Shown here: in pieces, positions 42,810-52,297 of the stretch
How the letters are laid out: each line of letters starts with the position of its first letter
Numbering within the stretch: the first letter of the stretch is position 1
NCBI GenBank assembly: GCA_947497245.1
Contig: CANMFO010000001.1
Span: 434,001-498,000, forward strand
Direction of reading: 5' to 3'
Length of the DNA: 64,000 nt
Source: an uncultured Flavobacteriaceae bacterium
Lineage (GTDB): Bacteria; Bacteroidota; Bacteroidia; Flavobacteriales; Flavobacteriaceae
The notes under the pieces: generated by a model
What the model saw: the letters and a program-made list of their open reading frames with translations, nothing else
Database searches by the model: none
What the model was told of the DNA's origin: nothing
Translations under genes and position numbers: made by a program

Positions 42810-45323
42810 CTATCCCTCAAAATCCAGATCACCGTCCCCATCGCCACCGCCTCGTCTTCCGTTGCGATTGCGCTGGTTTTGCGGTTGGTTGAAGCGGTAT
42901 AGGAACGACATGGTGATTTGGCGTTGTCTGAACTGGAACTCACTGTAGGTAAAGACGTTGTCCGTCCTGGTTTCGCTTCGTCGCTTGCGGGTATTGAAAA
43001 GATCGCTGACGTTCAATGACAAGGTGGCCTTATCCTCTACCACATCTTTGCTAAAGGCCATATTGGTGCTCAAAATACCTTTCCGCCTGTCCTGGGCGTT
43101 CTCGGAGGGTCCCGCGTAGAAAAAGTTGGTCTGAAAATCGATTTTCCCCGGCAATGGAATTTTACCGCTAAAGCGCGTAAACCAAGTAAAATTATCCGCA
43201 TCGAATTTTTGTGTGATCGTCTCGTCCTGGAAATTGGTGTAGGTATGGTCTCCCCTGAGGTTTTGTTGAAAAAGATTGAGGTTCCAGGTCAATCGCCAGC
43301 TCCTTTTTGGGGTATAGGTCGTCGTAAATTCCATACCGTACCTGCTGTCCGTGGCCAGGTTGATGGGCTGGCGCACCTGAACCGGTACCAAAACAGGATT
43401 GGCCGGGTCGTCCGGATTCTCGATCTCCACAAAGTCGCCCCGTTCCTGCGTGATAAATTGAAAGACCCCGGTAGACCGGTTAAAATAGCCCGAAGTGGTC
43501 AGGGTAAGCTTGTCCCAGCGCTTTAAATAGCCCAGGTCAAAAGCATTGGTATAGGTCGGATCCAAATCCGGATTGCCCTGGAACAGGTTGGTATTGCTCG
43601 AACGGGATGGAAAGGGGTTGATGAACCTGGATCTGGGCCTACGCAACCTTCGGCTATAGCTCAGGGTCAACTGCTCGGTTTCGGAAAACTCGTAGCCTAG
43701 GAACACCGATGGAAACCAATCCACATAGTTTTTGTCGCTCGTCTCCCTGGTGTTCACCAATGCGACCCCGATATCGGAAGCTTCCATTCTGAGCCCGCCC
43801 AAAAGGCTGTACTTCCCAAATTTACTCCCCAACTGGGTATAGACGGCGTTCACCTGTTCCTTGTAGTTCAGTTCATTGCTAAAATTCGGGTCACTGTCCA
43901 GCAGTCCGTTTTCCAGTATCCCGAAATCGAAATCCGTATTGAAGTTGTTGAAGGTGCCCCGGTATCCAAATTCAAACTGTGAGGCGTTGTCCTTGCCAAA
44001 GGGCAGTACGTAGTCCATTTGCAGCAACTGGTTCTTTTGCGACTCGTCGTTTATGGTCTGTTCCGTTGGCAGATTGATGTTGTCACCGAGAATAATCTCA
44101 TTGATGATGGAATTTTCCAACTCGCTCCCGGTCGAATATTGATAATCGATTTTGAGTTCGTGACCATCCGAATTGAACTTTTTTTGATAGTTCATGGAGT
44201 ACTGGATGTCCTCTTCGTCCTCCAGTTCATTGGTAAAGCGATTTCTTTGGATGGTAGGGCTCCTGGAAGCATCAAAATTAAAAAAATCCACATCCACCGT
44301 ATCGTCGCCGGTAGATTTACGATAGACGAAGGAATTGGTAATGCTGCTGGTAGAATCGATAAAGAATTCAAATCCAACGTTGGTATTGAAGCCGTCACTT
44401 TGCCGTTCGTACTTTCGGTATTCGTCCTGAAAGCTCGCCGTGGTCCCGTCGTCGTTGAAATTTTCCTGCTCGAACAATGCATTTCCGGGCGCTGCCCGGT
44501 ATCTATAGCTGGTATTGGTGAAAATATTGAATTTCTCCCTTCGCAGGTTTAGGCTCAATGCCCCTCCATAGTTGTCGGGATGCCCGGCAAAAACGTTTAC
44601 CGAGCCATTGAGCCCCCGGGTCTTGCTCTGCTTCAGGATGATGTTCAAAATTCCTGCGGTGCCTTCCGCATCATAGCGCGCTGAGGGGTTGGTAATGACC
44701 TCCACTTTTTCAATGGCCTCCGCCGGGAGCTGTTGCAGGGCCTCCGGACTCAGACCCGACAAGGCTGAAGGTTTTCCGTTGATCAGGATGCGGACACTCT
44801 CGTTGCCGCGAAGGCTTATGTTCCCCTCAACATCCACAGTGACCGAGGGGACATTGTCCAGTACATCGGTCACGGAACCGCCCTTGACGGTAAGGTCCTG
44901 GCCTACATTGTACACTTTTTTGTCCAGTCGGAGCTCCACCGTGGTACGTTCACCAACTACTTCCACGGCTTCCAGCTGCTCCACGTCCAAGGCCAGCTTG
45001 ATAGGGCCAAGATCGGTGGACGTGCGGTACGTCTGCTCCGGTAATTCATATGTTTTGTAGGAGATGTATTCCACGCGCACATGGTACCTTCCGGGAAAGG
45101 TCTGTACATTGAATTTACCATTGGCATCGGTGATTCCCCCCGTGACCCTGTCCGGGTTGCGGACACTTTGAAGTATTAAAGTGGCGTATTCCAGCGGTGC
45201 GCCGGTTTCCTGATCTAAAACTGTCCCCGTAATCTGTATGGGATCTGGTCTTTGCCCTCTGGATCTCTGTGCGTAATTGGTGAAAGTTAAAAACAATAGG
45301 GCAATGGGGAGCAGTTTTTTCAT
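42810..45323 (-). CDS. TonB-dependent outer-membrane receptor
   Basis: Outer-membrane receptor of 837 residues. Signal peptide (MKKLLPIALLFLTFTNYAQ); an N-terminal carboxypeptidase-regulatory beta domain (~30-115, ITGTVLDQETGAPLEYATLI); a plug (~120-230, VTDVLDNVPSVTVDVEGNIS, SVRILINGKPSAL, VEVITNPSARYDAEG); and a beta-barrel of the OMP_b-brl_3 type to the end. No TonB box is obvious. The C-terminus after the last strand is unusual: a Gln/Asn/Arg-rich stretch and an acidic GDGDGDLDFEG tail instead of a final aromatic. It starts one base after the Gly-Tyr-rich gene. Substrate unknown. Confidence 0.93.
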   Translation of the reverse strand: MKKLLPIALLFLTFTNYAQRSRGQRPDPIQITGTVLDQETGAPLEYATLILQSVRNPDRVTGGITDANGKFNVQTFPGRYHVRVEYISYKTYELPEQTYRTSTDLGPIKLALDVEQLEAVEVVGERTTVELRLDKKVYNVGQDLTVKGGSVTDVLDNVPSVTVDVEGNISLRGNESVRILINGKPSALSGLSPEALQQLPAEAIEKVEVITNPSARYDAEGTAGILNIILKQSKTRGLNGSVNVFAGHPDNYGGALSLNLRREKFNIFTNTSYRYRAAPGNALFEQENFNDDGTTASFQDEYRKYERQSDGFNTNVGFEFFIDSTSSITNSFVYRKSTGDDTVDVDFFNFDASRSPTIQRNRFTNELEDEEDIQYSMNYQKKFNSDGHELKIDYQYSTGSELENSIINEIILGDNINLPTEQTINDESQKNQLLQMDYVLPFGKDNASQFEFGYRGTFNNFNTDFDFGILENGLLDSDPNFSNELNYKEQVNAVYTQLGSKFGKYSLLGGLRMEASDIGVALVNTRETSDKNYVDWFPSVFLGYEFSETEQLTLSYSRRLRRPRSRFINPFPSRSSNTNLFQGNPDLDPTYTNAFDLGYLKRWDKLTLTTSGYFNRSTGVFQFITQERGDFVEIENPDDPANPVLVPVQVRQPINLATDSRYGMEFTTTYTPKRSWRLTWNLNLFQQNLRGDHTYTNFQDETITQKFDADNFTWFTRFSGKIPLPGKIDFQTNFFYAGPSENAQDRRKGILSTNMAFSKDVVEDKATLSLNVSDLFNTRKRRSETRTDNVFTYSEFQFRQRQITMSFLYRFNQPQNQRNRNGRRGGGDGDGDLDFEG

Positions 45324-45324
45324 A

Positions 45325-45837
45325 TTAGGTTTTAGTTTTCTTTTTTCTTTTTTTTCTTCTTTCCTTTTTCTTGAGCTTTTGTGTTTTTGCAACCCCGTTT
45401 TTCTGAAGCTCCACAAAGGCCTCATATTTCTCCAACGGCAGTCCCGCTTTAAGTTCTTCATCCTGGCGCTCCGTGATCTTCGCAAAACCTTCGCGCATTT
45501 TATCAGGACTCAATTTCAAAATTTGCATTTCAATACGCTCCTGGACATATTTTTTAAGGATGGAACTGAGTACCGCGGTCTCAAATTCGTTCAGCTCCAA
45601 CGCTTCGGCAATCCCGGGCATTTCCCCGTCCACGATTTCCTCCGCAGTTTTGGGTTTGGGGGGCTTGGGGGTGCTTTCATGTCGTGGGATGGCACTGCGT
45701 CTCCTTCCATACCCATAACCGCCTCCGCCATATCCGTATCCACCGCCTCCGTAGCCATATCCGTATTGTGCCTGTAAATCCGCCCCAACTAGCAAGATCA
45801 CAAAAAGAGCGAGAACGTATCTTTTCTTGATTTCCAT
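45325..45837 (-). CDS. Gly/Tyr-rich exported protein, Spy/CpxP-like
   Basis: A 170-residue exported protein: signal peptide (cut near ADLQAQ), a Gly-Tyr repeat (~24-48), then a helical region with LELNEFETAVLSSILKKYVQ and ERQDEELKAGLPLEKYEAFV. The last motif resembles the helix-turn of Spy/CpxP/LTXXQ periplasmic proteins (K..L..EQY), a weak but visible match. The C-terminus is a run of Lys/Arg. It is immediately upstream of a TonB receptor with one base between them, so both belong to one operon. Spy-type function as chaperone or sensor is an inference. Confidence 0.75.
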   Translation of the reverse strand: MEIKKRYVLALFVILLVGADLQAQYGYGYGGGGYGYGGGGYGYGRRRSAIPRHESTPKPPKPKTAEEIVDGEMPGIAEALELNEFETAVLSSILKKYVQERIEMQILKLSPDKMREGFAKITERQDEELKAGLPLEKYEAFVELQKNGVAKTQKLKKKERRKKRKKKTKT

Positions 45838-45985
45838 AGTGTGAATGTGTTTGATGTTAAAATTAGGCCATGGTTTAAGCCTGTTTGGTTAAATGTTTGT
45901 TAAACCAGGTTGCAACAAATGTACCAATTATGTGCCTGATTCTAAACGGGTTCCGTTCAAAAGAGCGATAAGTATGTACAAATGG

Positions 45986-46330
45986 TCAATCGAGAATCTC
46001 CAAAATCCTCTCCGTGGGCCTTCCGATCACGGCCGTTTTTCCATTGATCACGATCGGACGTTCGATCAATTTGGGATGCTGCACCAGGATATCCAAAATT
46101 TCCTCGTCCGTCAACATTTGGCCCCGGTAGTTTTCCCTCCAAAGTGCCTCCTTTTTCCGGACGAGGTTTTCCGGCCTGATTCCCAAATAGTCGATTACCT
46201 CCCGAAGTTCATTTTTGGTCGGCACCGTTTCAAGGTATTTGACCACTTCAAAATTTTTGCCCGAACGCTCCAGTAATGCCAGCCCTTCCCGCGATTTTTG
46301 GCAGCGCGGGTTATGGTATATTTTAATCAT
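45986..46330 (-). CDS. ArsC-family arsenate reductase-like protein
   Basis: A 114-residue glutaredoxin-like protein of the ArsC family. IKIYHNPRCQKSREGLALLE at the N-terminus holds the catalytic Cys, followed by NLVRKKEALWREN near residue 60 and the C-terminal KLIERPIVINGKTAVIGRP typical of ArsC/Spx/YffB proteins. With no ars operon around it the natural substrate may not be arsenate. The start is the ATG at 46330; seven upstream in-frame residues (MKPKPKK) are possible from 46351. It follows prfB on the same strand by 88 bases. Confidence 0.9.
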   Translation of the reverse strand: MIKIYHNPRCQKSREGLALLERSGKNFEVVKYLETVPTKNELREVIDYLGIRPENLVRKKEALWRENYRGQMLTDEEILDILVQHPKLIERPIVINGKTAVIGRPTERILEILD

Positions 46331-46418
46331 TTTCTTAGGTTTTGGTTTCAAATTTCAGGTCATTGCATTGGTAGGTTATCGGGTTGCCCAGATTGTGCTT
46401 TCCACTGTTTAAGGACAA

Positions 46419-47514
46419 CTACTCCTCCCGTTGGCCCATCATCATCAAATAGGCTTTCAAAAAACGGTCGATCTCCCCATCCATGACGGCATCAACATTA
46501 CCCGTTTCTTCTGCCGTACGTACATCCTTGACCAATTTATAGGGATGCATTACATAATTACGGATCTGCGAGCCCCATTCTATCTTCATTTTCGAGGATT
46601 CTATCTCTTGTCTGGCTTCCATCTTCTTGCGCAGTTCGATCTCGTACAGCTGCGATTTCAACATTTTAAGGGCCGTGGCACGGTTGTCGTGTTGGGAACG
46701 GGAATCCGAACATGAGATCTGGATCCCCGTGGGCTTATGTACCAATTGGACCTTGGTTTCAACCTTGTTCACGTTTTGGCCGCCCGCACCGCTCGAACGC
46801 GCCGTCGTAATCTCGATATCTGCAGGGTTTACGGCTATTTCTATGCTGTCGTCCACTAGAGGGTACACGTAGACGGAGGCAAAGGAGGTATGCCTTTTGG
46901 CGTTGCTGTCAAATGGTGAAATACGCACCAGGCGATGCACTCCGTTTTCACCTTTTAGCCAGCCAAAGGCAAATTCACCATCGATCTCGAGCGTAACCGT
47001 CTTTATTCCAGCGACATCGCCCTCCTGATAGTTGAGTTCCCTGACCTTGAACCCACTTTTTTCGGTCCACATCATGTACATCCGCATGAGCATGGAGGCC
47101 CAATCGCAACTTTCGGTCCCCCCGGCGCCAGCGGTGATCTGGACAACCGCGGGCAGTTCATCGCCTTCCTCCGATAGCATGTTCTGGAATTCAAGGGTTT
47201 CTATGGCCGCTTCCGCTTTTTCAAATTGGGCGTTCACCTCGGCATCGGAAACATCCCCTTCTTTGTGAAATTCCATCAAAACCTCGAGATCGCCCACCAA
47301 AGTTTTTGCGGCATCGTACTGGTCGACCCATTTCTTTTTCGATTGAATAAACCGCATTTGTGCCTGGGCTTCCTGTGGATTGTCCCAAAAATCGGGGGCT
47401 AGGGTCTTTTCCTGTTCGTTCTCTATTTCGATCAGCTTGGCATCTATGTCAAAGATACCTCCTTAACGCACCAAGGCGCTCCATAAGATCTTTAGATCGA
47501 TCTGTAGTAATCAT
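46419..47514 (-). CDS. prfB: Peptide chain release factor 2, programmed +1 frameshift
   Basis: RF2, which ends translation at UGA and UAA. The start is the ATG at 47514 ([21 protein letters not shown]); codon 22 is an in-frame TGA at 47451-47449, preceded by AGGAGG and CTT, after which the frame shifts +1 to read GAC ATA GAT ([15 protein letters not shown]). This is the classic autoregulatory prfB site. The shifted part gives a total of about 364 residues, with RF2 recognition SPF ([12 protein letters not shown]) and the catalytic [12 protein letters not shown] frame reading only from 47357 misses the first 50 or so residues. Promoter at 47532-47561. Confidence 0.96.
47449..47463 (-). promoter_or_regulatory. 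prfB: prfB +1 frameshift site
   Basis: Minus strand AGGAGG (47463-47458), TAT, CTT (47454-47452), TGA (47451-47449): an internal Shine-Dalgarno-like stretch, a slippery CUU and the UGA, in the standard arrangement. Confidence 0.95.
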
Positions 47515-47531
47515 TAAAGTCTGTTTTGCTG

Positions 47532-47561
47532 CAAAAATAAGGTTTAACTATGGTTGTACAA
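47532..47561 (-). promoter_or_regulatory. prfB promoter
   Basis: Minus strand TTG (47561-47559), 19-base spacer, perfect TATTTTTG (47539-47532), 18 bases before the prfB ATG. A plus-strand box (TAAATTTA, 47573-47580) for the metalloprotease overlaps it. Confidence 0.6.
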
Positions 47562-47612
47562 TCTATTTTACATAAATTTAGTCCAGACCAATTCAGCATA
47601 AACCACAAGAAC

Positions 47613-50015
47613 ATGAACCACCACCCTGCCTGCCTTTTATTCTTCTTTTCGATTACACTGGCCCTAGGACAGTTGGACGGTAAAAAGAAGGATTTCAAAA
47701 AGTTCAATGGCTTTTTCAACTTTTACCACGACACCAAAACGGATAAAATGTACCTCGAGGTCGATGCGCTGGAAAAAGAGTTTCTGTACGTGTATTCGCT
47801 GAGCAGTGGTATTGGAAGCAACGATATCGGACTGGATAGGGGGCAACTCGGGAACGAACAGGTCGTTTTTTTTAGGAAAGCGGGCCAAAAATTACTTTTG
47901 ATACAGCCCAACCTTAAATTCAGGGCCCTTACGGACAATATGTTGGAACGAAAATCCGTCGAGCAGGCCTTTGCGAAATCGGTATTGCACGGTTTCAAGA
48001 TAGAAGAGGAAAAGGAAGGGAAATACACCATCGATATCACCGATTTTTTATTCCAGGATGTCCATGGAGTGGCGCGGCGATTGAAGCAGTCCAAACAGGG
48101 CACCTATAGTCTTGACAAGGGGAAGAGCGCCATGGCCATGGAGCGTACCAAGGCATTTCCCAAAAATATCGAATTTGATGTTACCCTGACTTTTGAAGGG
48201 GAGCCCAAGGGCAGCTATATCCGTTCGGTTGTCCCAAATCCAGGGCGGGTTACGGTGGCACAGCACCATTCCTTTATGGAACTCCCGGACAACAACTACC
48301 GGAAAAGGGAATTCGACCCACGCTGTGGCTCCTATCCTTTTTCGTACTACGACTATTCCACACCGGTACAGGAACCCTTGATGAAACAGTTTGTCACCCG
48401 CCACCGCTTGTCCAAAAAAGATCCTGCCGCCGCAGTCAGCGAGGCGGTGAAACCCATAGTATATTATTTGGACAATGGCACGCCCGAACCGATCCGTTCC
48501 GCCTTGCTCGATGGAGGGAGATGGTGGAACCAAGCTTTCGAAGCCATCGGTTATAAAGACGCCTTTCAATTAAAAATATTACCGGACGATGCCGATCCCC
48601 TCGATGCGCGCTACAATGTGATCCAATGGGTACACCGCTCCACACGGGGTTGGAGCTATGGGAGCAGCATTACGGACCCTAGGACGGGGGAGATCATCAA
48701 GGGCCATGTGAGCCTGGGCAGCCTGCGTATCCGCCAGGACTTTCTGATCGCACAGGCGCTGATGGACAGACCGTTTGCGCAGCGCGATGACGATCACAAG
48801 GCCATGTTGGATCTGGCCTTGGCGCGCATTCGCCAACTTTCCGCACACGAAATCGGCCACACTTTGGGTTTTGCCCATAATTTTGCCGCCAGTACCAATG
48901 GAAGGGCCTCTGTTATGGATTATCCGCATCCGCAGTTTGATCTTGTTGATGGAAAAATTGATTTTTCGAATGCCTATGCCACTGGAATTGGGGAATGGGA
49001 CAGGGTAACCGTCGCTTATTCGTACGCCGATTTTCCAAATGGCGCGGACGAAAGGGAGGAATTGAACAGTATTTTGAAAAAGGCAAGTACCGATGGGCTC
49101 CGATATATTTCAGACCAGGATGCCAGACCCATGGGCGGAGCGCATGCCTTGGCGCATCTGTGGGACAATGGAAAATCCGCAAGTACGGAATTGGAGCATG
49201 TTTTGGATATTAGGCAGGTGGCCATCACCAACTTTTCCATGGACAATATTCGGAAGAACGAGGCCAACAGCGTTTTGGAAGATGTTTTTGCACCGCTCTA
49301 TTTCTTCCACCGCTACCAGACGGAAGCGGTGGCCAAGGTCGTTGGTGGACTGGATTACAACTACGCCGTAAAAGGGGATGGTCAGAAGGTTGTGGAAACC
49401 GTTGATAAAAAAACACAGCAACAAGCCTTGAAAAGCATCCTTAAGACTTTGGACGCCCAAGAAATTGCCATACCCAGGGATAAATTGTCATTGTTCCCTC
49501 CCCGTGCCATTGGATATAGCAGGACCAGGGAGTCCATAAAGGGAAGGACGGGGATTTCCTTTGATGCCCTGTCCGCCCCGGAAACTGCTGCAGATCTGAC
49601 TTTAGGGCTATTGTTGCATCCGGAAAGGGCATCAAGGCTCATTCAGCAAAAAGCGCTGGACCCCAACAATTTGGGATTGGGGGAAGTGCTGGATGAAGTC
49701 GTTACGAATACGATGGGCAAAACCTATAGGGAAGCCTATCTCCAGCAAGTACAGAATTCGATACGTTTCAGGGTGCTGTTCCACATCATGAACCTGGCGG
49801 CACATACGGGGGTACATCCGCAGGTCAATGCGATCGCCAATGGCAAATTAAAGGAATTTGCTGCCGGCAATTCCGAAATGGTTCCCAGAAATGCCATTGG
49901 CAGGGAGATGATGCGAAGAATCGACAATTTCTACAAGCATCCGGATACGTTCAAAGTAATTGCAACCCCGACCATCCCTGATGGTTCCCCAATAGGAATG
50001 GATTGCTTTCATTGA
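47613..50015 (+). CDS. Zinc-dependent metalloprotease (DUF5117/DUF4953 type)
   Basis: Secreted or periplasmic protease of 800 residues. A signal peptide (MNHHPACLLFFFSITLALGQ) is followed by a large N-terminal domain (~20-390) and a metzincin-like catalytic domain with HEIGHTLGFAHN: His412, Glu413 and His416 are the zinc ligands and base, with the third His in the same motif and a Met-turn (ASVMDYPHP) near 435. The family is common in Bacteroidota; substrates are unknown. The ATG at 47613 is chosen for its signal peptide; 21 further in-frame residues exist upstream from 47550. No operon partners. Confidence 0.92.
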   Translation: MNHHPACLLFFFSITLALGQLDGKKKDFKKFNGFFNFYHDTKTDKMYLEVDALEKEFLYVYSLSSGIGSNDIGLDRGQLGNEQVVFFRKAGQKLLLIQPNLKFRALTDNMLERKSVEQAFAKSVLHGFKIEEEKEGKYTIDITDFLFQDVHGVARRLKQSKQGTYSLDKGKSAMAMERTKAFPKNIEFDVTLTFEGEPKGSYIRSVVPNPGRVTVAQHHSFMELPDNNYRKREFDPRCGSYPFSYYDYSTPVQEPLMKQFVTRHRLSKKDPAAAVSEAVKPIVYYLDNGTPEPIRSALLDGGRWWNQAFEAIGYKDAFQLKILPDDADPLDARYNVIQWVHRSTRGWSYGSSITDPRTGEIIKGHVSLGSLRIRQDFLIAQALMDRPFAQRDDDHKAMLDLALARIRQLSAHEIGHTLGFAHNFAASTNGRASVMDYPHPQFDLVDGKIDFSNAYATGIGEWDRVTVAYSYADFPNGADEREELNSILKKASTDGLRYISDQDARPMGGAHALAHLWDNGKSASTELEHVLDIRQVAITNFSMDNIRKNEANSVLEDVFAPLYFFHRYQTEAVAKVVGGLDYNYAVKGDGQKVVETVDKKTQQQALKSILKTLDAQEIAIPRDKLSLFPPRAIGYSRTRESIKGRTGISFDALSAPETAADLTLGLLLHPERASRLIQQKALDPNNLGLGEVLDEVVTNTMGKTYREAYLQQVQNSIRFRVLFHIMNLAAHTGVHPQVNAIANGKLKEFAAGNSEMVPRNAIGREMMRRIDNFYKHPDTFKVIATPTIPDGSPIGMDCFH

Positions 50016-50060
50016 ATCGAGCATGTCAACCTTTTTACCCATAACCAAATACCTTTTCCC

Positions 50061-51083
50061 GTGAACATCAATTTGATTAGTGATACCGTTACGAAGCCCA
50101 CCCCGGGCATGTTGGAAGCCATGTTGACCGCCCGAGTTGGCGATGACGTCTTCAAGGCCGACCCTTCGGTGAACGCCCTGGAAGAAAAAATGGCAAACCT
50201 GTTTGGGGTGGAAGCCGCCCTCTTCTTTCCTTCGGGGACCATGGCGAACCAAACCGCCATAAAGCTGCACACCAAACCGGGCGATCAATTGATCTGTGAC
50301 AAATATGCGCATGTCTACAACTACGAGGGAGGAGGGGTAAGCTTTAACAGTGGGGTTTCCTGCAAACTGGTGGATGGGCACCGGGGCATGATGTCCGCGG
50401 AGCAGGTGGAGGCCGCAGTTAACCCCCCTGATTTTTACCACAGTCCATTGACGGCCCTTGTCTGTATAGAGAACACCACCAACAAAGGGGGCGGGGGCTG
50501 TTGGGATCTTATGGAGTTGACGCGGATCAAATCGGTTTGTACGGAACATGGGTTGGCCTATCACTTGGATGGAGCGCGCCTGTGGAACGCCCTGGTGGCC
50601 AGGAACGAATCGCCAAAGCAATACGGGGAGCTGTTCGACAGCATCAGTGTCTGTTTGAGCAAGGGATTGGGCTGTCCGGTGGGTTCGATGCTCTTGGCAA
50701 GCGCCGGACAGATCGAGCAGGCCCTGCGCATTCGAAAAATATTGGGCGGCGGAATGCGTCAGGCAGGTTTTTTGGCCGCTGCGGGGATATACGCACTGGA
50801 CCATCAGATCGATCGATTGGCCGAAGATCACCGGAAAGCATTGGAGATCGGGGAGGTACTGCAAGGTTTGTCCTATGTCAGGAAAGTGGAACCCATTGAG
50901 ACCAACATCATCATATTTGAAATCGACCCCGACAAGATGGAAGATGCACTCTTTGTACAAAAACTAGGTGAAAAGGATGTGCATTTGATAGGGATGGGGC
51001 AGGGAAAACTGCGGATCGTGACCCATTTGGACTATACCGATGAACAGCACGAGGTTTTCTTGTCCCTGCTGAAACAACTATAG
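50061..51083 (+). CDS. Low-specificity threonine aldolase
   Basis: PLP-dependent enzyme splitting L-threonine/allo-threonine to glycine and acetaldehyde, 340 residues. Start is GTG at 50061 (MNINLISDTVTKPTPGMLEAM). Family segments: FFPSGTMANQTAIKLH near residue 57, HLDGARLWNALVA near 172 with the Asp that contacts the PLP nitrogen, and SVCLSKGLGCPVGS near 200 with the Schiff-base Lys. Close relatives are aromatic beta-hydroxy amino acid aldolases, so the preferred substrate is not certain. It converges with the YegP-like gene, overlapping by six bases. Confidence 0.92.
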   Translation: MNINLISDTVTKPTPGMLEAMLTARVGDDVFKADPSVNALEEKMANLFGVEAALFFPSGTMANQTAIKLHTKPGDQLICDKYAHVYNYEGGGVSFNSGVSCKLVDGHRGMMSAEQVEAAVNPPDFYHSPLTALVCIENTTNKGGGGCWDLMELTRIKSVCTEHGLAYHLDGARLWNALVARNESPKQYGELFDSISVCLSKGLGCPVGSMLLASAGQIEQALRIRKILGGGMRQAGFLAAAGIYALDHQIDRLAEDHRKALEIGEVLQGLSYVRKVEPIETNIIIFEIDPDKMEDALFVQKLGEKDVHLIGMGQGKLRIVTHLDYTDEQHEVFLSLLKQL

Positions 51084-51404
51084 GTCTCCCAAGTCCGCGA
51101 CCAGTGCCGTAATTCTGTTTTTGACGTTTTTGATACCATTTTCCATACCCGCCTCAGACTCGAACAGGGGACTGCTTCCGATTACTTGTCCCTTTGAATT
51201 TTTGAGATTGAACAAAAATTTACCCTCATAATCGGTTTTGCGTTCAAAAATTGTAGGCTGGTGTATCAGGGGGGTCAGTTCGGAAATGGTTTTCCGTATT
51301 GCCTTTTTGTCCGCAAACGGGATACTGTCCAAAATAATGTTCCCGTTGGCATTTTTCAACTTGAATCGATAGGAATTGTCGGGCTCTTTTCGTATTTCGA
51401 TCAT
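51078..51404 (-). CDS. YegP/DUF1508-type protein
   Basis: A 108-residue protein of two tandem DUF1508 repeats: the first around residues 5-48 (RFKLKNANGNIILDS), the second around 60-106 (KFLFNLKNSKGQVIGSSPLF). Function is unknown; members are small cytoplasmic beta-rich proteins. It ends by overlapping the threonine aldolase gene by six bases tail to tail. A good promoter lies 16 bases upstream. Confidence 0.9.
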   Translation of the reverse strand: MIEIRKEPDNSYRFKLKNANGNIILDSIPFADKKAIRKTISELTPLIHQPTIFERKTDYEGKFLFNLKNSKGQVIGSSPLFESEAGMENGIKNVKNRITALVADLGDL

Positions 51405-51419
51405 CGGCGTTATTTTTTT

Positions 51420-51450
51420 AAAAGGTAAGCATACGACGACGGTTTGTCAA
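51420..51450 (-). promoter_or_regulatory. Promoter for YegP-like gene
   Basis: Minus strand TTGACA (TTG at 51450-51448), 20-base spacer, TACCTTTT (51427-51420), one mismatch from TAnnTTTG, 16 bases before the ATG. Confidence 0.5.
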
Positions 51451-51652
51451 TAAAAAGTTGTTAACGTTTTGATACCATTTCCTGTATCCAAGCCCTTATC
51501 CATACCCCAGGTTTTAGGGAATCCTTAAAAATTCAAGAATTTAACTGTTATATTAATGTTAATTTAACAATGTTTTCTATATTGCCATCGCGATAGCGGC
51601 CGATGGGATGTAAACTTGTCAAAACCTTCGCATTACGATAAACTAACCAACC

Positions 51653-51688
51653 AAAAAAAAGGGCTTTCCAACTGGAAAGCCCTTTTTT
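51653..51688. terminator. Bidirectional terminator after thioredoxin-like gene
   Basis: GGGCTTTCC and GGAAAGCCC (nine perfect pairs) flank an AACT loop, with an A-run on the left and T-run on the right. Confidence 0.85.
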
Positions 51689-51715
51689 AATTGTACCGAT
51701 CCTTTTTGTTGGGAA

Positions 51716-52171
51716 TCAATTCTTGTATTTCCCCAGGAGGTTTAGATGCCCCTGTATTTCTCCGTCCATGCCGTATCCCGAATACTCGTCCAGTACGGTA
51801 CCCTTGGGGTCCAGTATGACCATTAACGGGAAAACCCCTTTCTTGTTAAGCTTGGCGAGCACATCGGAATTGTGCTCCATTTGCTTTGGGGTCAGGATGT
51901 CTCTTTTTCTTGGGATGTCAATGTAAAGTAGGGCATAGCGCCGGGAAACCGTTCTGAACTTCTCGGTGTCGAACAGGTCTTTTTTGAGCATTTTGCAGGG
52001 AGGGCACCAATCGCTGCCCGTAAAGTAGACCAATACGTTTTTTTGCTCTTTTTTCGCTTCCACCAAGGCGGTTTCGTAATCGGTGAGCCACCCTTTGCCC
52101 TCTGTTCCGGAGAGGTCCATCTGGGCCGACATGAACAATGGCCAACACACCAACAGCAACAATTTTTTCAT
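51716..52171 (-). CDS. Secreted thioredoxin-fold protein
   Basis: A 151-residue exported protein: signal peptide (MKKLLLLVCWPLFMSAQ), then a thioredoxin fold with the redox motif in YFTGSDWCPPCKMLKKDL near residue 60 (CPPC rather than CGPC), and FPLMVILDPKGTVLDEY near 120 with a cis-proline. Likely a periplasmic disulfide reductase or isomerase (DsbD/TrxA-like family). It lies 126 bases downstream of YbaB on the same strand, with a bidirectional terminator after it. Confidence 0.9.
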   Translation of the reverse strand: MKKLLLLVCWPLFMSAQMDLSGTEGKGWLTDYETALVEAKKEQKNVLVYFTGSDWCPPCKMLKKDLFDTEKFRTVSRRYALLYIDIPRKRDILTPKQMEHNSDVLAKLNKKGVFPLMVILDPKGTVLDEYSGYGMDGEIQGHLNLLGKYKN

Positions 52172-52297
52172 CCTCTTTAATTTTTAGACACTAGCTGCAG
52201 GAAACCTGCCCACCCCGACACGGTCCGGGTGCCGGGACCGCCTTTGGAAATACCTTCCCAAAACCGGTGTCCTTTTTTAAATGCCTTAGGGGCAATA

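Larger units (their letters stand above)
51405..51715. other. 311-base gap: promoter and terminator, no gene
   Basis: It holds the YegP-gene promoter (51420-51450) and the terminator (51653-51688). The middle is A/T-rich with stretches such as TTAACTGTTATATTAATG and no reading frame of note. Confidence 0.6.

Noticed and set aside
49848-50960. A 370-codon minus-strand frame opposite the threonine aldolase gene
   Set aside because: The plus strand encodes a complete PLP enzyme with its catalytic lysine; no domain is visible in the opposite frame.
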